Of a stretch of DNA of 64,000 nt, positions 16,799 through 25,041 are shown piece by piece. Location of the stretch: contig JBGURX010000019.1 of assembly GCA_045132235.1 (NCBI GenBank), positions 62,001 to 126,000 of the forward strand, written 5' to 3'. Numbering within the stretch: position 1 is the first letter of the stretch; the number at the start of each line of letters is the position of its first letter. The DNA is from UBA1756 sp045132235. Its GTDB lineage: Bacteria > Bacteroidota > Bacteroidia > Bacteroidales > WCHB1-69. The position numbers and the translations under genes were made by a program. Below the pieces are notes generated by a model that ran no database searches, was not told the DNA's origin, and worked only from the letters and a program-made list of their open reading frames with translations.

Positions 16799-17209
16799 AT
16801 GAAAAAAAGACTTTTATTGGTTGTCGTAGCTCTGTTAAGCCTCACAAGCTGCACAAAATACAACTTCCACCGCCAGTGGCACGGAACTTATCATTACGTC
16901 TGCAAGACCAGTCATTGGTCCGGGCCTGCTGGACAATATTATCATGACACAACCTATTATTCTGAGGGCGAATTACTTGTATCAGGAGTCAAAGGCAGCA
17001 AGGATGTATTTATTGCATTATTACCAGACTCCTCTCATACATGGCAGTGTGCTCTCACGGCAGACATGGAGCTCAATTTAGTGGACAGTGAAATAGATTA
17101 CAGAGGGTTCGGGGGCTGTTTTATCAGCCCTGACAGTTTATATTTTTTTTGCAGCAATTACAGTCCCGGCGGCGGGTACAACGAAGAATACAGTTGCAAG
17201 AAACAATAG
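16799..17209 (+). CDS. Small lipoprotein of unknown function
   Basis: A 136-residue protein with a strong lipoprotein signal (lipobox LTSC, Cys18). The mature part is rich in Tyr, His, Ser and Gly and has five further cysteines, which could form disulfides in the periplasm or on the surface. I recognise no domain. It lies downstream of a T9SS cargo gene, separated by a short AATTGA-type repeat, and upstream of a secreted dipeptidase. The signal and open frame support a real gene. Confidence 0.65.
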   Translation: MKKRLLLVVVALLSLTSCTKYNFHRQWHGTYHYVCKTSHWSGPAGQYYHDTTYYSEGELLVSGVKGSKDVFIALLPDSSHTWQCALTADMELNLVDSEIDYRGFGGCFISPDSLYFFCSNYSPGGGYNEEYSCKKQ

Positions 17210-17271
17210 TAGATTCATTTGCATATCTTAGCAACTTACTTTTTTAATTTTATAACAATAATCATTTAATA

Positions 17272-18861
17272 ATGAAAAGAATAGCAACCATCATTTTGTC
17301 ATTGCTCACCTGCACGCTTTATGCACAGGTGGATTGGGAGTCTGAAATCGACAACATGGAGTGTACCACCATCACGGTGGGCAAGAAGGCCTCGGCAGAC
17401 GGCAGTGTGATGACCTCGCACACCGACGACAGCGGTCGCAGCCGCACCAACATCACCGTGGAGCCCGCCGCCGACCATGTCCCCGGAGAGATGGTGACGC
17501 TGTACAAGCGCAAGGCTTGTCCGTCGGGTACCGCCCCCATGCCCACCTACTGCTACGAGGAGACCGGCAAGATTCCGCAGGTGGCGCATACCTACCAGTA
17601 CCTCAACACGGCCTACCCCTGCATGAACGAGCACCAGCTCTCCATCGGCGAATCGACCTTCGGCGGCCGCAGTGAGCTGCGCAGTGACGTGGGCATGATC
17701 GACTGCCAGATGCTGTGCGCCCTGATGCTGCAGCGCTGCACCACCGCCCGCGATGCCATCCGCACGGCCGGCGCACTGCTGAAGGAGTACGGCTGGATTG
17801 ACGGCGGCGAGTGCCTGACCATCGCCGACAAGAACGAGGTGTGGCACTTGGAGATTGTAGGTCCCGGCAAGGGCAAGATGGGAGCCGTATGGGCAGCCCA
17901 GCGCGTGCCCGACGACCATGTGGGGGTGAACGCCAACGCCTCCACCATCCGCGAAATCAACCTGAAAGACAAGGACTTCTACATGGCATCCGACAACGTG
18001 TATAGCGTGGCCGAGGAGAACGGCTGGTACGACAAGAAGAAAGAGACCTTCCGCTTTGCCTACGCCTACGCCCCCGACAGCCGCCAGCACATGGCCTGCC
18101 GCCGCCGCGAGTGGCGCGTGTTCGACCTGCTGGCCCCCTCGCTGAAACTCGACCCCAACATGGAGAACTACCCCTTCTCGGTGAAACCCGACTCGCTGGT
18201 GAAGCTCTCCGACATGGTGCGCGTGTTTCAGGATTACTATGAGGGCACCGAGTACGACATGCGCAAGAACCTGACCGTGACCGACAAAGAGGGCAAAAGC
18301 GTGATGTCGCCGCTGGCCAACCCGTTCATGAAGAGCGATGAGCTGAAGCTGCACAAAATCAACGGCGGCTGGCACGAGCATGGCGAGCGCAACATCGCGG
18401 TGTGGTTCACGGTGTATGCCACCATTCTGCAGTGCCGCGCCGACCTGCCCGACGAGGTGGGCGCGCTCTGCTGGTTCTGTCTCGACAACGTGGCCTCCTC
18501 GGTGTACGTGCCCATCTACGCCAACTGCAGCGACCTGCCGAAGGAGTACAAGACCTGCGGCCGCGAGACCGGTTTCAGCCGCGATGCCGCATGGTGGGGA
18601 TTCAACCGGTTGGGGACGCTTGCCTGCCAGCGCTGGGGCGACATGCGGAAATACATCAACGCTGCCTGGCAGCCCATGCAGAAAGAGTTCTTCGACCAGC
18701 AGGCAAGCACAGAGCAGCAAGCCCTCCAGCTGTTGGAAAAGGACCGGGCGGCGGCCATCCGCTTCCTCACGCAATACACCAACAGCCAGTGCGAAAAGGC
18801 CCTCAACAAGGCGTGGGAGACCGGCGACCTGATCTGGACGAAGTTCGACGGAGCTTGGTAG
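17272..18861 (+). CDS. C69-family secreted dipeptidase
   Basis: C69 (PepD-like) dipeptidases are N-terminal nucleophile hydrolases that cleave dipeptides. The 529-residue product has a signal peptide (cleaved near YAQ) and a short propeptide. The nucleophile Cys31 follows in the ME-CTTITVGKKASADGSVM context typical of the family, where autoprocessing exposes the Cys. Later conserved segments include the GECLTIADKNEVWHLEIVG strand pair and the MACRRREWRVFDLLAP region. It probably works in the periplasm on peptides from proteolysis, fitting an asaccharolytic-leaning metabolism that also includes histidine breakdown. Confidence 0.9.
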   Translation: MKRIATIILSLLTCTLYAQVDWESEIDNMECTTITVGKKASADGSVMTSHTDDSGRSRTNITVEPAADHVPGEMVTLYKRKACPSGTAPMPTYCYEETGKIPQVAHTYQYLNTAYPCMNEHQLSIGESTFGGRSELRSDVGMIDCQMLCALMLQRCTTARDAIRTAGALLKEYGWIDGGECLTIADKNEVWHLEIVGPGKGKMGAVWAAQRVPDDHVGVNANASTIREINLKDKDFYMASDNVYSVAEENGWYDKKKETFRFAYAYAPDSRQHMACRRREWRVFDLLAPSLKLDPNMENYPFSVKPDSLVKLSDMVRVFQDYYEGTEYDMRKNLTVTDKEGKSVMSPLANPFMKSDELKLHKINGGWHEHGERNIAVWFTVYATILQCRADLPDEVGALCWFCLDNVASSVYVPIYANCSDLPKEYKTCGRETGFSRDAAWWGFNRLGTLACQRWGDMRKYINAAWQPMQKEFFDQQASTEQQALQLLEKDRAAAIRFLTQYTNSQCEKALNKAWETGDLIWTKFDGAW

Positions 18862-18928
18862 GATGAGTGAGGCTTATAATTTTTGTAACAAATTTTATAA
18901 ACATACGTAGGTTGAAAAGAAAAATTTG

Positions 18929-18936
18929 TATTTTTG
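18929..18936 (+). promoter_or_regulatory. Bacteroidetes -7 box (TATTTTTG)
   Basis: TATTTTTG fits TAnnTTTG and lies 70 bases before the small basic protein start, giving a leader of about 60 nt. Confidence 0.6.
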
Positions 18937-19006
18937 CCTACTGAAAAAAATCTGCCAACGACTGATTTTACACCCACCCCATTTTAGAAAAATAAAAACC
19001 AACGAT

Positions 19007-19249
19007 ATGAGATTCAGAAAGATTTTCGTCCTGCTTTTCGTCCTGCTTTTCTGTGGTTCCGGCATCATGGCGGCCAATGAATGCAAGCCTTCTTACCGCA
19101 ACGTGAGAAAAATCTCCAAAAACAAAAAGATGCAGAGCAAGCGCAGCAAGGCCTACAAGAAACGTACCTCTGCCAAGTCGAAGAGCTCGAGTCCGATCAA
19201 CACCTCATACGTTGTAAAGAGCAAACGCAAAACCTCCTACCACTACTAA
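19007..19249 (+). CDS. Very small, highly basic secreted protein
   Basis: The ATG at 19007 gives an 80-residue protein with a clean signal peptide (hydrophobic core FVLLFVLLFCGSGIMA). The mature part of about 58 residues is dominated by Lys, Arg and Ser and ends in KSKRKTSYHY. There is one Cys near the mature start. I recognise no family. It has its own promoter and is followed one base later by a large T9SS cargo protein, so the two are probably co-transcribed. Its strong positive charge suggests binding to an anionic partner such as LPS or nucleic acid; that is inference. Confidence 0.6.
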   Translation: MRFRKIFVLLFVLLFCGSGIMAANECKPSYRNVRKISKNKKMQSKRSKAYKKRTSAKSKSSSPINTSYVVKSKRKTSYHY

Positions 19250-19250
19250 A

Positions 19251-21527
19251 ATGGAGAAATTTCTCCGCTTGGCAACCTTTTGCGCCTTTGTGCTGGCAGG
19301 CACTATGGCGCACCCCCAACAGTTTTACGATTACGGATTTATCAGAACCCAACAGCCGGTCGTCACGCATGAAGGCCGGCCATTTTCTTTTCCATGGGCC
19401 GGCGGTATCAACTCGGTAAGCTGCGCCGCATTCGACCTGAATGGCGATGCTTTCGACGACCTCGTGCTGTTTGAAAAGCACGGCAACCGACTGCTGACAT
19501 TTGTCAACAACGGCATCACCGACAGCTGCAGCTACCGCCTCGTGCCCGCCTACGTCCGGCAATTTCCCGACCTCCACGACTGGGTGATCTTCCGCGATTA
19601 CGACGGCGACGGGCGTGCCGACATCTTCACCTACGGCACCGCCGGCATCACCGTGTACCGCAATGTGACGGAGGGCGAGGAGTTGCAATTCGAATGTGTG
19701 ATCCCCCAAATCCAGTCGTTGCAATTCGGACAGCTTACCAACCTGTACGCCTCGCCCGACGACTATCTGGCCATTGAGGATGTGGACGACGATGGCGATA
19801 TGGACATTCTAAATTTTTGGTTATTAGGAAAATACGTACATCTTCATCGAAATATTTCCATGGAAAATTATGGAAATGCCACCCATCTGGAATTTCAGTT
19901 GGAAGATGAATGCTGGGGACATTTTGAAGAGGGCGGTGAAGACAACAGCATTTTGTTGAACAGCAGTTGCGGAAGGAAAGGCGAGCCCACCCGGCACGTC
20001 GGTTCCACCATCGTGGTGAGAGACCTGACCGGCAATGGTCTGCCCGACATGATTCTGGGCGATATCGACTTCCCGAATCTGGTTTTCTTGCAGAATGGCG
20101 GTACACTGGAGGATGCGCTGATGGTGGCGGTGGACACGCTGTATCCCAACGCGGAGCAGCCCATCCGGCTCTATTCCATGCCCGTGCTCAACTTTGTGGA
20201 TATTGACAACGACGGAGTGGAGGAATTGCTCGCCTCCCCTGCCGACCCGGTGCTGAACAAGTCGCAGGATTTGAACAGCGTGTGGGGCTATCGCAAAAAT
20301 CCATACAATTCTCAATATGAAAAATTTACAGAAAGTTTTCTGCAAAATCAAATGATCGATGTGGGCAGCGGGGCGGCTCCGGTGTGGTACGACTGGGATG
20401 GCGACGGATTATTGGATTTGTTTGTGGGGAACTACGGACAATATGAGCATTCGGTGCTAATCAATGGCTTTCTCACCTCCACCTTCGTCTCCTCCATCAC
20501 CTATTACCACAACAGCGGCAGCGAGATGGAACCCGCCTTTGAGTGGGTGACCGACGACTTCGGCGGCTTGCGGCAGTACGGCTACCTTGCACTGCATCCC
20601 ACTTTCGGCGACCTTGACGGCAACGGCACCCCCGACCTGCTTTGTGGCACCTCTGACGGGCAGGTGCTGTGCTTCCTGAACCTCAGCGACAACCCTGACA
20701 CGCCTGTGTTCGGCGCCCCCGACAGCGACTTCATCGGTCACGACTTCGGCGACTATGCGAAGCCGCAGCTCTTCGACCTCGACCGCGACGGCAGGCAGGA
20801 CCTTGTGGTGGGCAACCGCCGCGGGCGCATCGCCTACCTGCGGAACATTTCCACCACGCAGGCCAGCAGCTTCCAGCTGGTGACCGACACGCTGGGCGGG
20901 GTGGATGTGCGCGATGCGGAGGCCTCCTACTTCGGATTCTGCGCCCCTTGGTTTTTCCGCAACGCCGACAACGAAACGATGCTGTTCTGCGGCAGCGAAC
21001 AGGGCGAGATTTTCTATTACAAAAACATCGACCAGAACCTCGACGGCACGTTCCAGCAGGAACGGATGGCTTGGCGAGAAGAGGAAGGTGCGTGGACAGA
21101 GGTGAAGGACGAGGGTTTGCGCACCGTGCCGGCAGTGGCCGACCTCAACCGCGACGGCTACCCTGAAGTGGTCATCGGCAACTATGCGGGCGGACTGACG
21201 CTGTTTGCAGGCACGCCACCGCCGGTGGTGGGCATTCCGCAATATTCTGTGGCACAACATCTTTCAACATTAAAAACATTCCCCAACCCTGCCAGCAGCA
21301 TGATGACGGTGGAGGCCACCAGTCCCATACGTAAAATCACCGTTTACGACCTGTCGGGACGTGTGGTAATGACGGTGGGTGGCAATGGAATCGCCGTAGA
21401 GACGCGATTCATCGCGTCTCTACAATACGCCATCAACGTTTCATCCTTGCCCGGCGGCCTGTACCTCCTGAGGGCCATTACGGAAAATGGCGTTGCGACG
21501 GGACGGTTTGTGAAAACGGAGAGGTGA
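19251..21527 (+). CDS. FG-GAP/VCBS repeat surface protein with T9SS type A sorting domain
   Basis: A 758-residue secreted protein with a signal peptide ending around GTMAHPQQ. It has repeated calcium-binding FG-GAP/VCBS blades such as DLNGDAFDDLVLFE, DYDGDGRADIFTYG, DVDDDGDMDILNF, DLDGNGTPDLLCG and DLNRDGYPEVVIGN, consistent with a seven-bladed beta-propeller. The last ~85 residues form a T9SS type A sorting domain starting at LKTFPNPASSMMTVEA. It is probably surface-anchored and may bind protein or glycan. A 28-nt palindromic hairpin sequence lies inside the sorting-domain coding region. It starts one base after the small basic gene. Confidence 0.88.
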   Translation: MEKFLRLATFCAFVLAGTMAHPQQFYDYGFIRTQQPVVTHEGRPFSFPWAGGINSVSCAAFDLNGDAFDDLVLFEKHGNRLLTFVNNGITDSCSYRLVPAYVRQFPDLHDWVIFRDYDGDGRADIFTYGTAGITVYRNVTEGEELQFECVIPQIQSLQFGQLTNLYASPDDYLAIEDVDDDGDMDILNFWLLGKYVHLHRNISMENYGNATHLEFQLEDECWGHFEEGGEDNSILLNSSCGRKGEPTRHVGSTIVVRDLTGNGLPDMILGDIDFPNLVFLQNGGTLEDALMVAVDTLYPNAEQPIRLYSMPVLNFVDIDNDGVEELLASPADPVLNKSQDLNSVWGYRKNPYNSQYEKFTESFLQNQMIDVGSGAAPVWYDWDGDGLLDLFVGNYGQYEHSVLINGFLTSTFVSSITYYHNSGSEMEPAFEWVTDDFGGLRQYGYLALHPTFGDLDGNGTPDLLCGTSDGQVLCFLNLSDNPDTPVFGAPDSDFIGHDFGDYAKPQLFDLDRDGRQDLVVGNRRGRIAYLRNISTTQASSFQLVTDTLGGVDVRDAEASYFGFCAPWFFRNADNETMLFCGSEQGEIFYYKNIDQNLDGTFQQERMAWREEEGAWTEVKDEGLRTVPAVADLNRDGYPEVVIGNYAGGLTLFAGTPPPVVGIPQYSVAQHLSTLKTFPNPASSMMTVEATSPIRKITVYDLSGRVVMTVGGNGIAVETRFIASLQYAINVSSLPGGLYLLRAITENGVATGRFVKTER
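21396..21423. repeat. 28-nt palindromic hairpin element inside a coding sequence
   Basis: Arms GTAGAGACGCGAT and ATCGCGTCTCTAC are perfectly complementary over 13 bp around a 2-nt centre (TC). The element lies in frame in the T9SS sorting domain of the FG-GAP protein and encodes about nine residues (VETRFIASL). Confidence 0.9.
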
Positions 21528-21596
21528 AAATTGGAAACTGAAAATTGAAAATGGGAAAATGGGGTTTTGGTAGGGTGAGAATTCCAATTAAAATTG

Positions 21597-21604
21597 TAAT
21601 TTTG
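21597..21604 (+). promoter_or_regulatory. Bacteroidetes -7 box (TAATTTTG)
   Basis: TAATTTTG matches TAnnTTTG and lies 41 bases before the asnS start. Confidence 0.6.
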
Positions 21605-21645
21605 CACTCCCAAAAAACAAATATAAAAATCATAAAAAACAAATA

Positions 21646-23043
21646 ATGAAACGCACAAAAATCATTGACGCCATCAAGCGTTACGAAGAGATCGGCTTAG
21701 GCAGCACCATCAGCGTAAAAGGCTGGGTAAGAACGAAAAGAGGAAACAATGCAGTAGCTTTCATCGCACTGAACGACGGTTCCATCGTACACAATCTGCA
21801 AATCGTGGCCGACCTCACCCGTTTTGATGACGAATTGATGAAAAAGATCACCACGGGCTCCTGTCTGCACGTCACCGGCACGCTGGTGGAGTCGCAGGGC
21901 AAAGGACAGGTGGTAGAGGTGCAGGCTCAGGAGATTGAGCTTTACGGCACCGCCGATCCCGAGACCTATCCGTTGCAGAAGAAAGGCCACAGCCTGGAGT
22001 TCCTCCGCGAGATCGGCCATCTGCGTCCCCGCACCAACTACTTCGGCTGCGTGCTCCGTATGCGTCATGCCATGGCATTTGCCATCCACAAATATTTCAA
22101 CGACAGAGGGTTCTACTATTTCCACACCCCGCTCATCACCGCTTCCGATGCTGAGGGTGCCGGCGAGATGTTTAACGTTTCGACCCTCGACCCCAACAAC
22201 TTGCCCAAAACTCCCGACGGCAAGGTGGACTACAGCAAAGACTTCTTCGGCAAGCATGTCAGCCTGACCGTTTCCGGACAGCTGGAGGGTGAGCTCGGCG
22301 CACTTTCGCTGGGCAGCATCTACACCTTCGGTCCCACTTTCCGTGCCGAAAACAGCAATACGGCACGCCATCTGGCCGAGTTCTGGATGATTGAGCCCGA
22401 AGTGGCCTTCAACGACATCAACGATAACATGGACCTCGCCGAGGACTTCATCAAATACCTTGTGCAATATGCATTGGACAATAATATGGACGACCTTCAG
22501 TTCCTCAACGACATGTTCGACAAGGAGTTGATTGAGAGAATGAAATTTGTGGTCGCCCACGACTTTGTACGTCTCGGCTACACCGAAGCCATCGACATTT
22601 TGGAGAAATCGGGCAAGAAGTTCGACTTCCCCGTGAAGTGGGGCATCGATTTGCAGTCAGAGCATGAGCGCTATCTGGTGGAGAACCATTTCAAGAAGCC
22701 TGTCATCCTGACCGACTATCCGAAGGAGATCAAGGCTTTCTACATGAAGCTGAACGACGACGGCAAGACCGTGCGCGCCATGGACGTTTTGTTCCCGACG
22801 ATTGGCGAGATCATCGGCGGTTCGGAACGCGAGGAGAACTACGAGAAGCTGATGCAGCGCGTGCAGGAGCTGCACATCCCCGAGAAGGATGTGTGGTGGT
22901 ACTTGGAGACCCGCAAATACGGTACTGCTCCGCACTCTGGCTTCGGTCTCGGCTTCGAGCGTCTGCTTTTGTTTGTGACGGGCATGACCAACATCCGCGA
23001 CGTCATCCCCTTCCCGCGTACGCCGCAAAACGCAGAGTTCTAA
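21646..23043 (+). CDS. asnS: Asparaginyl-tRNA synthetase
   Basis: AsnRS charges tRNA-Asn with asparagine. The 465-residue class IIb synthetase has the N-terminal OB-fold anticodon-binding domain (VKGWVRTKRGNNAVAFIALNDGS) and class II motif 2 around TFRAENSNTARHLAEFWMIEPE. The C-terminal motif 3 is SGFGLGFERLLLFVTGMTNIRDV followed by PFPRTP. The GEMFNVST and GGSEREENYEKL segments distinguish it from AspRS. Length is normal. A lipid kinase gene starts 3 bases after the stop and is probably in the same transcript. Confidence 0.97.
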   Translation: MKRTKIIDAIKRYEEIGLGSTISVKGWVRTKRGNNAVAFIALNDGSIVHNLQIVADLTRFDDELMKKITTGSCLHVTGTLVESQGKGQVVEVQAQEIELYGTADPETYPLQKKGHSLEFLREIGHLRPRTNYFGCVLRMRHAMAFAIHKYFNDRGFYYFHTPLITASDAEGAGEMFNVSTLDPNNLPKTPDGKVDYSKDFFGKHVSLTVSGQLEGELGALSLGSIYTFGPTFRAENSNTARHLAEFWMIEPEVAFNDINDNMDLAEDFIKYLVQYALDNNMDDLQFLNDMFDKELIERMKFVVAHDFVRLGYTEAIDILEKSGKKFDFPVKWGIDLQSEHERYLVENHFKKPVILTDYPKEIKAFYMKLNDDGKTVRAMDVLFPTIGEIIGGSEREENYEKLMQRVQELHIPEKDVWWYLETRKYGTAPHSGFGLGFERLLLFVTGMTNIRDVIPFPRTPQNAEF

Positions 23044-23046
23044 TCC

Positions 23047-23952
23047 ATGGCCGAGCGGAAACGCATCTGGCTTATCATCAACCCGATATCAGGCACCAAG
23101 CACGGTGAGGATATCGGGTTGTTGGCACGTACCACGCTCGACAGCAGTCGTTTCGACCTCACCCTGCGCTACACCGAGCGCAAAGGTCACGGGGCGGAGA
23201 TCGCCCGCGAGGCGGTGGCCGCAGGGGTGGACATTGTGGCGGCGGTGGGTGGAGACGGCACCATCAACGAGGTAGCCTCGCAGTTGGTGGGCAGCCGGAC
23301 GGCGCTCGCCATCATCCCGCACGGCAGCGGCAACGGTCTCGCCTATCACCTGCAGATTCCCATCAACGTAAAGAAAGCCCTGCAGGTCATCAACGACCTG
23401 CGCATCGAGAAGATGGATGTGGGGTATGTCAACGGACGGCCGTTCTTCAGCATCGCCGGCATCGGCTTCGACGCCAAGGTGGCCTACGACTTTGAGCAAG
23501 ATCCCCGCCGGGGCTTTTACACCTATTTCAAACACATTCTACACAACTATTTCCAATACAAGTCGTGCGACTATCACATCGAATATGATGGACAGCAGAT
23601 GGATACGCAGGCTTTTTTCATCACCTTTGCCAACTCTTCGCAATGGGGCTATAATGTAAGAATTGCGCCAATGGCCTCGCTGCACGACGGGCTGTTGGAT
23701 GTGTGCATGGTGAAACGTCCCAAGCTGTTGCTGAAGATGCTGAATGTGGACCTGCCCAAGCTGTTGAACAGCCGCTTCGACAAGTCGTCCATCGTGCAGT
23801 ATGTTGCGTGCCGGCACATCCGCATCACGCCATCGGTCGCCCACCCGATTTACCTGCACATTGATGGCGACACGGCCGGACAGGTGGAGAAAGTGGAGAT
23901 TGAGATGAAACGCGAGGTGCTGCGTGCCATCGTGCCCGTAGGACTGGAGTAA
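23047..23952 (+). CDS. Diacylglycerol/lipid kinase family protein
   Basis: A 301-residue member of the DAGK-catalytic (YegS/BmrU/DgkB) family that phosphorylates lipid alcohols at the inner membrane. It begins with LIINPISGTKHG, has the nucleotide motif GGDGTINEVASQL near residues 66-78, and PHGSGNGLAYHL. The C-terminal beta-sandwich includes the GIGFDAKVAYDFE segment. It follows asnS by 3 bases. Substrate (diacylglycerol, sphingoid base or other) cannot be deduced; Bacteroidetes sphingolipid metabolism is one possibility. Confidence 0.88.
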   Translation: MAERKRIWLIINPISGTKHGEDIGLLARTTLDSSRFDLTLRYTERKGHGAEIAREAVAAGVDIVAAVGGDGTINEVASQLVGSRTALAIIPHGSGNGLAYHLQIPINVKKALQVINDLRIEKMDVGYVNGRPFFSIAGIGFDAKVAYDFEQDPRRGFYTYFKHILHNYFQYKSCDYHIEYDGQQMDTQAFFITFANSSQWGYNVRIAPMASLHDGLLDVCMVKRPKLLLKMLNVDLPKLLNSRFDKSSIVQYVACRHIRITPSVAHPIYLHIDGDTAGQVEKVEIEMKREVLRAIVPVGLE

Positions 23953-23998
23953 ATGGAGAGTTGAAAGTTGAGAATTGAAAATTGAAAGGTGAAAGGTA
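23953..23998. repeat. AATTGAAAGGTGA-type intergenic tract
   Basis: Consecutive units GAGAGTTGA, AAGTTGA, GAATTGA, AAATTGA, AAGGTGA and AAGGT directly follow the lipid kinase stop. The end of the tract repeats sequences found near 16770 and 51500. Confidence 0.65.
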
Positions 23999-24015
23999 TG
24001 TGTAGAGACTCTTCC

Positions 24016-24747
24016 TTAACGGGGAAGGAAGTGAATGGATATTTCGTAGTAGCGGGATACTTTCCTACCATATATCGTTGTGGGCTCCCACGCCGGCATA
24101 CTAGCGACCAAACGCTTGGCTTCCTTGTCCAACAGCGGGTGAACCCTCTTCACTACCCTCACTCTTGAGATATGTCCGTCGGCATTGACCAAGAACCTCA
24201 CCACTACCACACCATAAGCACACCCATTCGGTCCCCAGTCTTCGGGATAGGTCATGTTCTTATCGATATATTCATCACACTTCCATCCCCATCCCCATTC
24301 CCCAGGGAAGTGAGCTGTCTCGCATTTTGCCTCCACACGGCCGTCTCGGGTATACCAAGTCTTATTTCTATTTTTGCGCTTCATGACCACCGGATGTCGA
24401 GGGGCATACGTCACCGTACCATCCGGCTCAATCAACGGCCTTGTATAGATGACTTCAATGCCGTCTAAGGTTGTTACAGAATCGGCAGGGGTGATACACT
24501 GCGCGGCGGCTGTCCCACCTATGATGGACAAGCCAGCAGCGACGCCAGCAACGGCCACTTTCTGTGCCATCATCCTGCGGGCCTTCAATGATCGCTCCAA
24601 GAGGCGCACCTCCTCCTCACAGCGCGGACAGGTGCCATTGCACTCACCCTCAAACGTGCATTCGGGGATCTCCAAGTCAATATTATTGGCCTCGGCCACC
24701 GTACGGCGCACCGACTTCAGGTACTTGCAAATGGATTTTCCGCTCAT
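24016..24747 (-). CDS. TonB-like energy transducer with N-terminal cysteine cluster
   Basis: The 243-residue protein has an unusual cytoplasmic N-terminus with a Cys cluster (CTFEGECNGTCPRCEEE, residues ~29-45), then one hydrophobic segment (VAVAGVAAGLSIIGGTAAA). The periplasmic region ends in a TonB C-terminal domain (VVVVRFLVNADGHISRVRVV to YYEISIHF). TonB transmits proton-motive force to outer-membrane receptors, although no ExbB/ExbD is nearby. ATG 24747 is chosen over a start ten residues upstream because it begins at MSGKSICKYL just after the promoter. The gene is convergent with the lipid kinase. It may be a TonB paralogue with a regulatory N-terminus. Confidence 0.78.
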   Translation of the reverse strand: MSGKSICKYLKSVRRTVAEANNIDLEIPECTFEGECNGTCPRCEEEVRLLERSLKARRMMAQKVAVAGVAAGLSIIGGTAAAQCITPADSVTTLDGIEVIYTRPLIEPDGTVTYAPRHPVVMKRKNRNKTWYTRDGRVEAKCETAHFPGEWGWGWKCDEYIDKNMTYPEDWGPNGCAYGVVVVRFLVNADGHISRVRVVKRVHPLLDKEAKRLVASMPAWEPTTIYGRKVSRYYEISIHFLPR

Positions 24748-24774
24748 GGGGAATGAAAGTAAAAATTCGAGTGG

Positions 24775-24782
24775 CAAAAATA
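24775..24782 (-). promoter_or_regulatory. Bacteroidetes -7 box on the minus strand
   Basis: CAAAAATA on the plus strand reads TATTTTTG on the minus strand, 27 bases upstream of the TonB-like start. Confidence 0.5.
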
Positions 24783-24837
24783 AAGATTATTTTGGAATTC
24801 ACACCCTCAATATGTTTCAACTCACAAAAAAATCACA

Positions 24838-24868
24838 ATCTTGAGGTACCAAAATGACACCTCAAGAT
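24838..24868. repeat. 10-bp inverted repeat upstream of the R-M genes
   Basis: Arms ATCTTGAGGT and ACCTCAAGAT are perfect reverse complements separated by 11 bases. It lies in the 294-base gap between the divergent TonB-like and restriction genes and has no T tract, so it looks more like an operator or recombination site than a terminator. Confidence 0.6.
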
Positions 24869-25015
24869 GGGGTGGCACCCACTAAAAAGGATTCACCAGC
24901 TGTCGCCATCAAATATTACATCTTTTTGCAAACCGCTATCAAACAATGTATTGTAGAAATTTATTTTTTTTCGTTTGAGCGACTGTTCCATATATAAAAA
25001 TTCACAAATTATTAG

Positions 25016-25023
25016 TATCTTTG
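25016..25023 (+). promoter_or_regulatory. Bacteroidetes -7 box (TATCTTTG)
   Basis: TATCTTTG matches TAnnTTTG and lies 18 bases before the restriction endonuclease start codon. Confidence 0.65.
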
Positions 25024-25041
25024 CAGGTTGAAATTTGAAAG

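Noticed and set aside
17299..18774. 491-residue minus-strand frame opposite the C69 dipeptidase
   Set aside because: Shadow frame with His/Val/Ala bias and no recognisable domain.
24172..24857. Plus-strand open frames opposite the TonB-like gene
   Set aside because: They are antisense to a gene with a TonB C-terminal domain and show no family features of their own.
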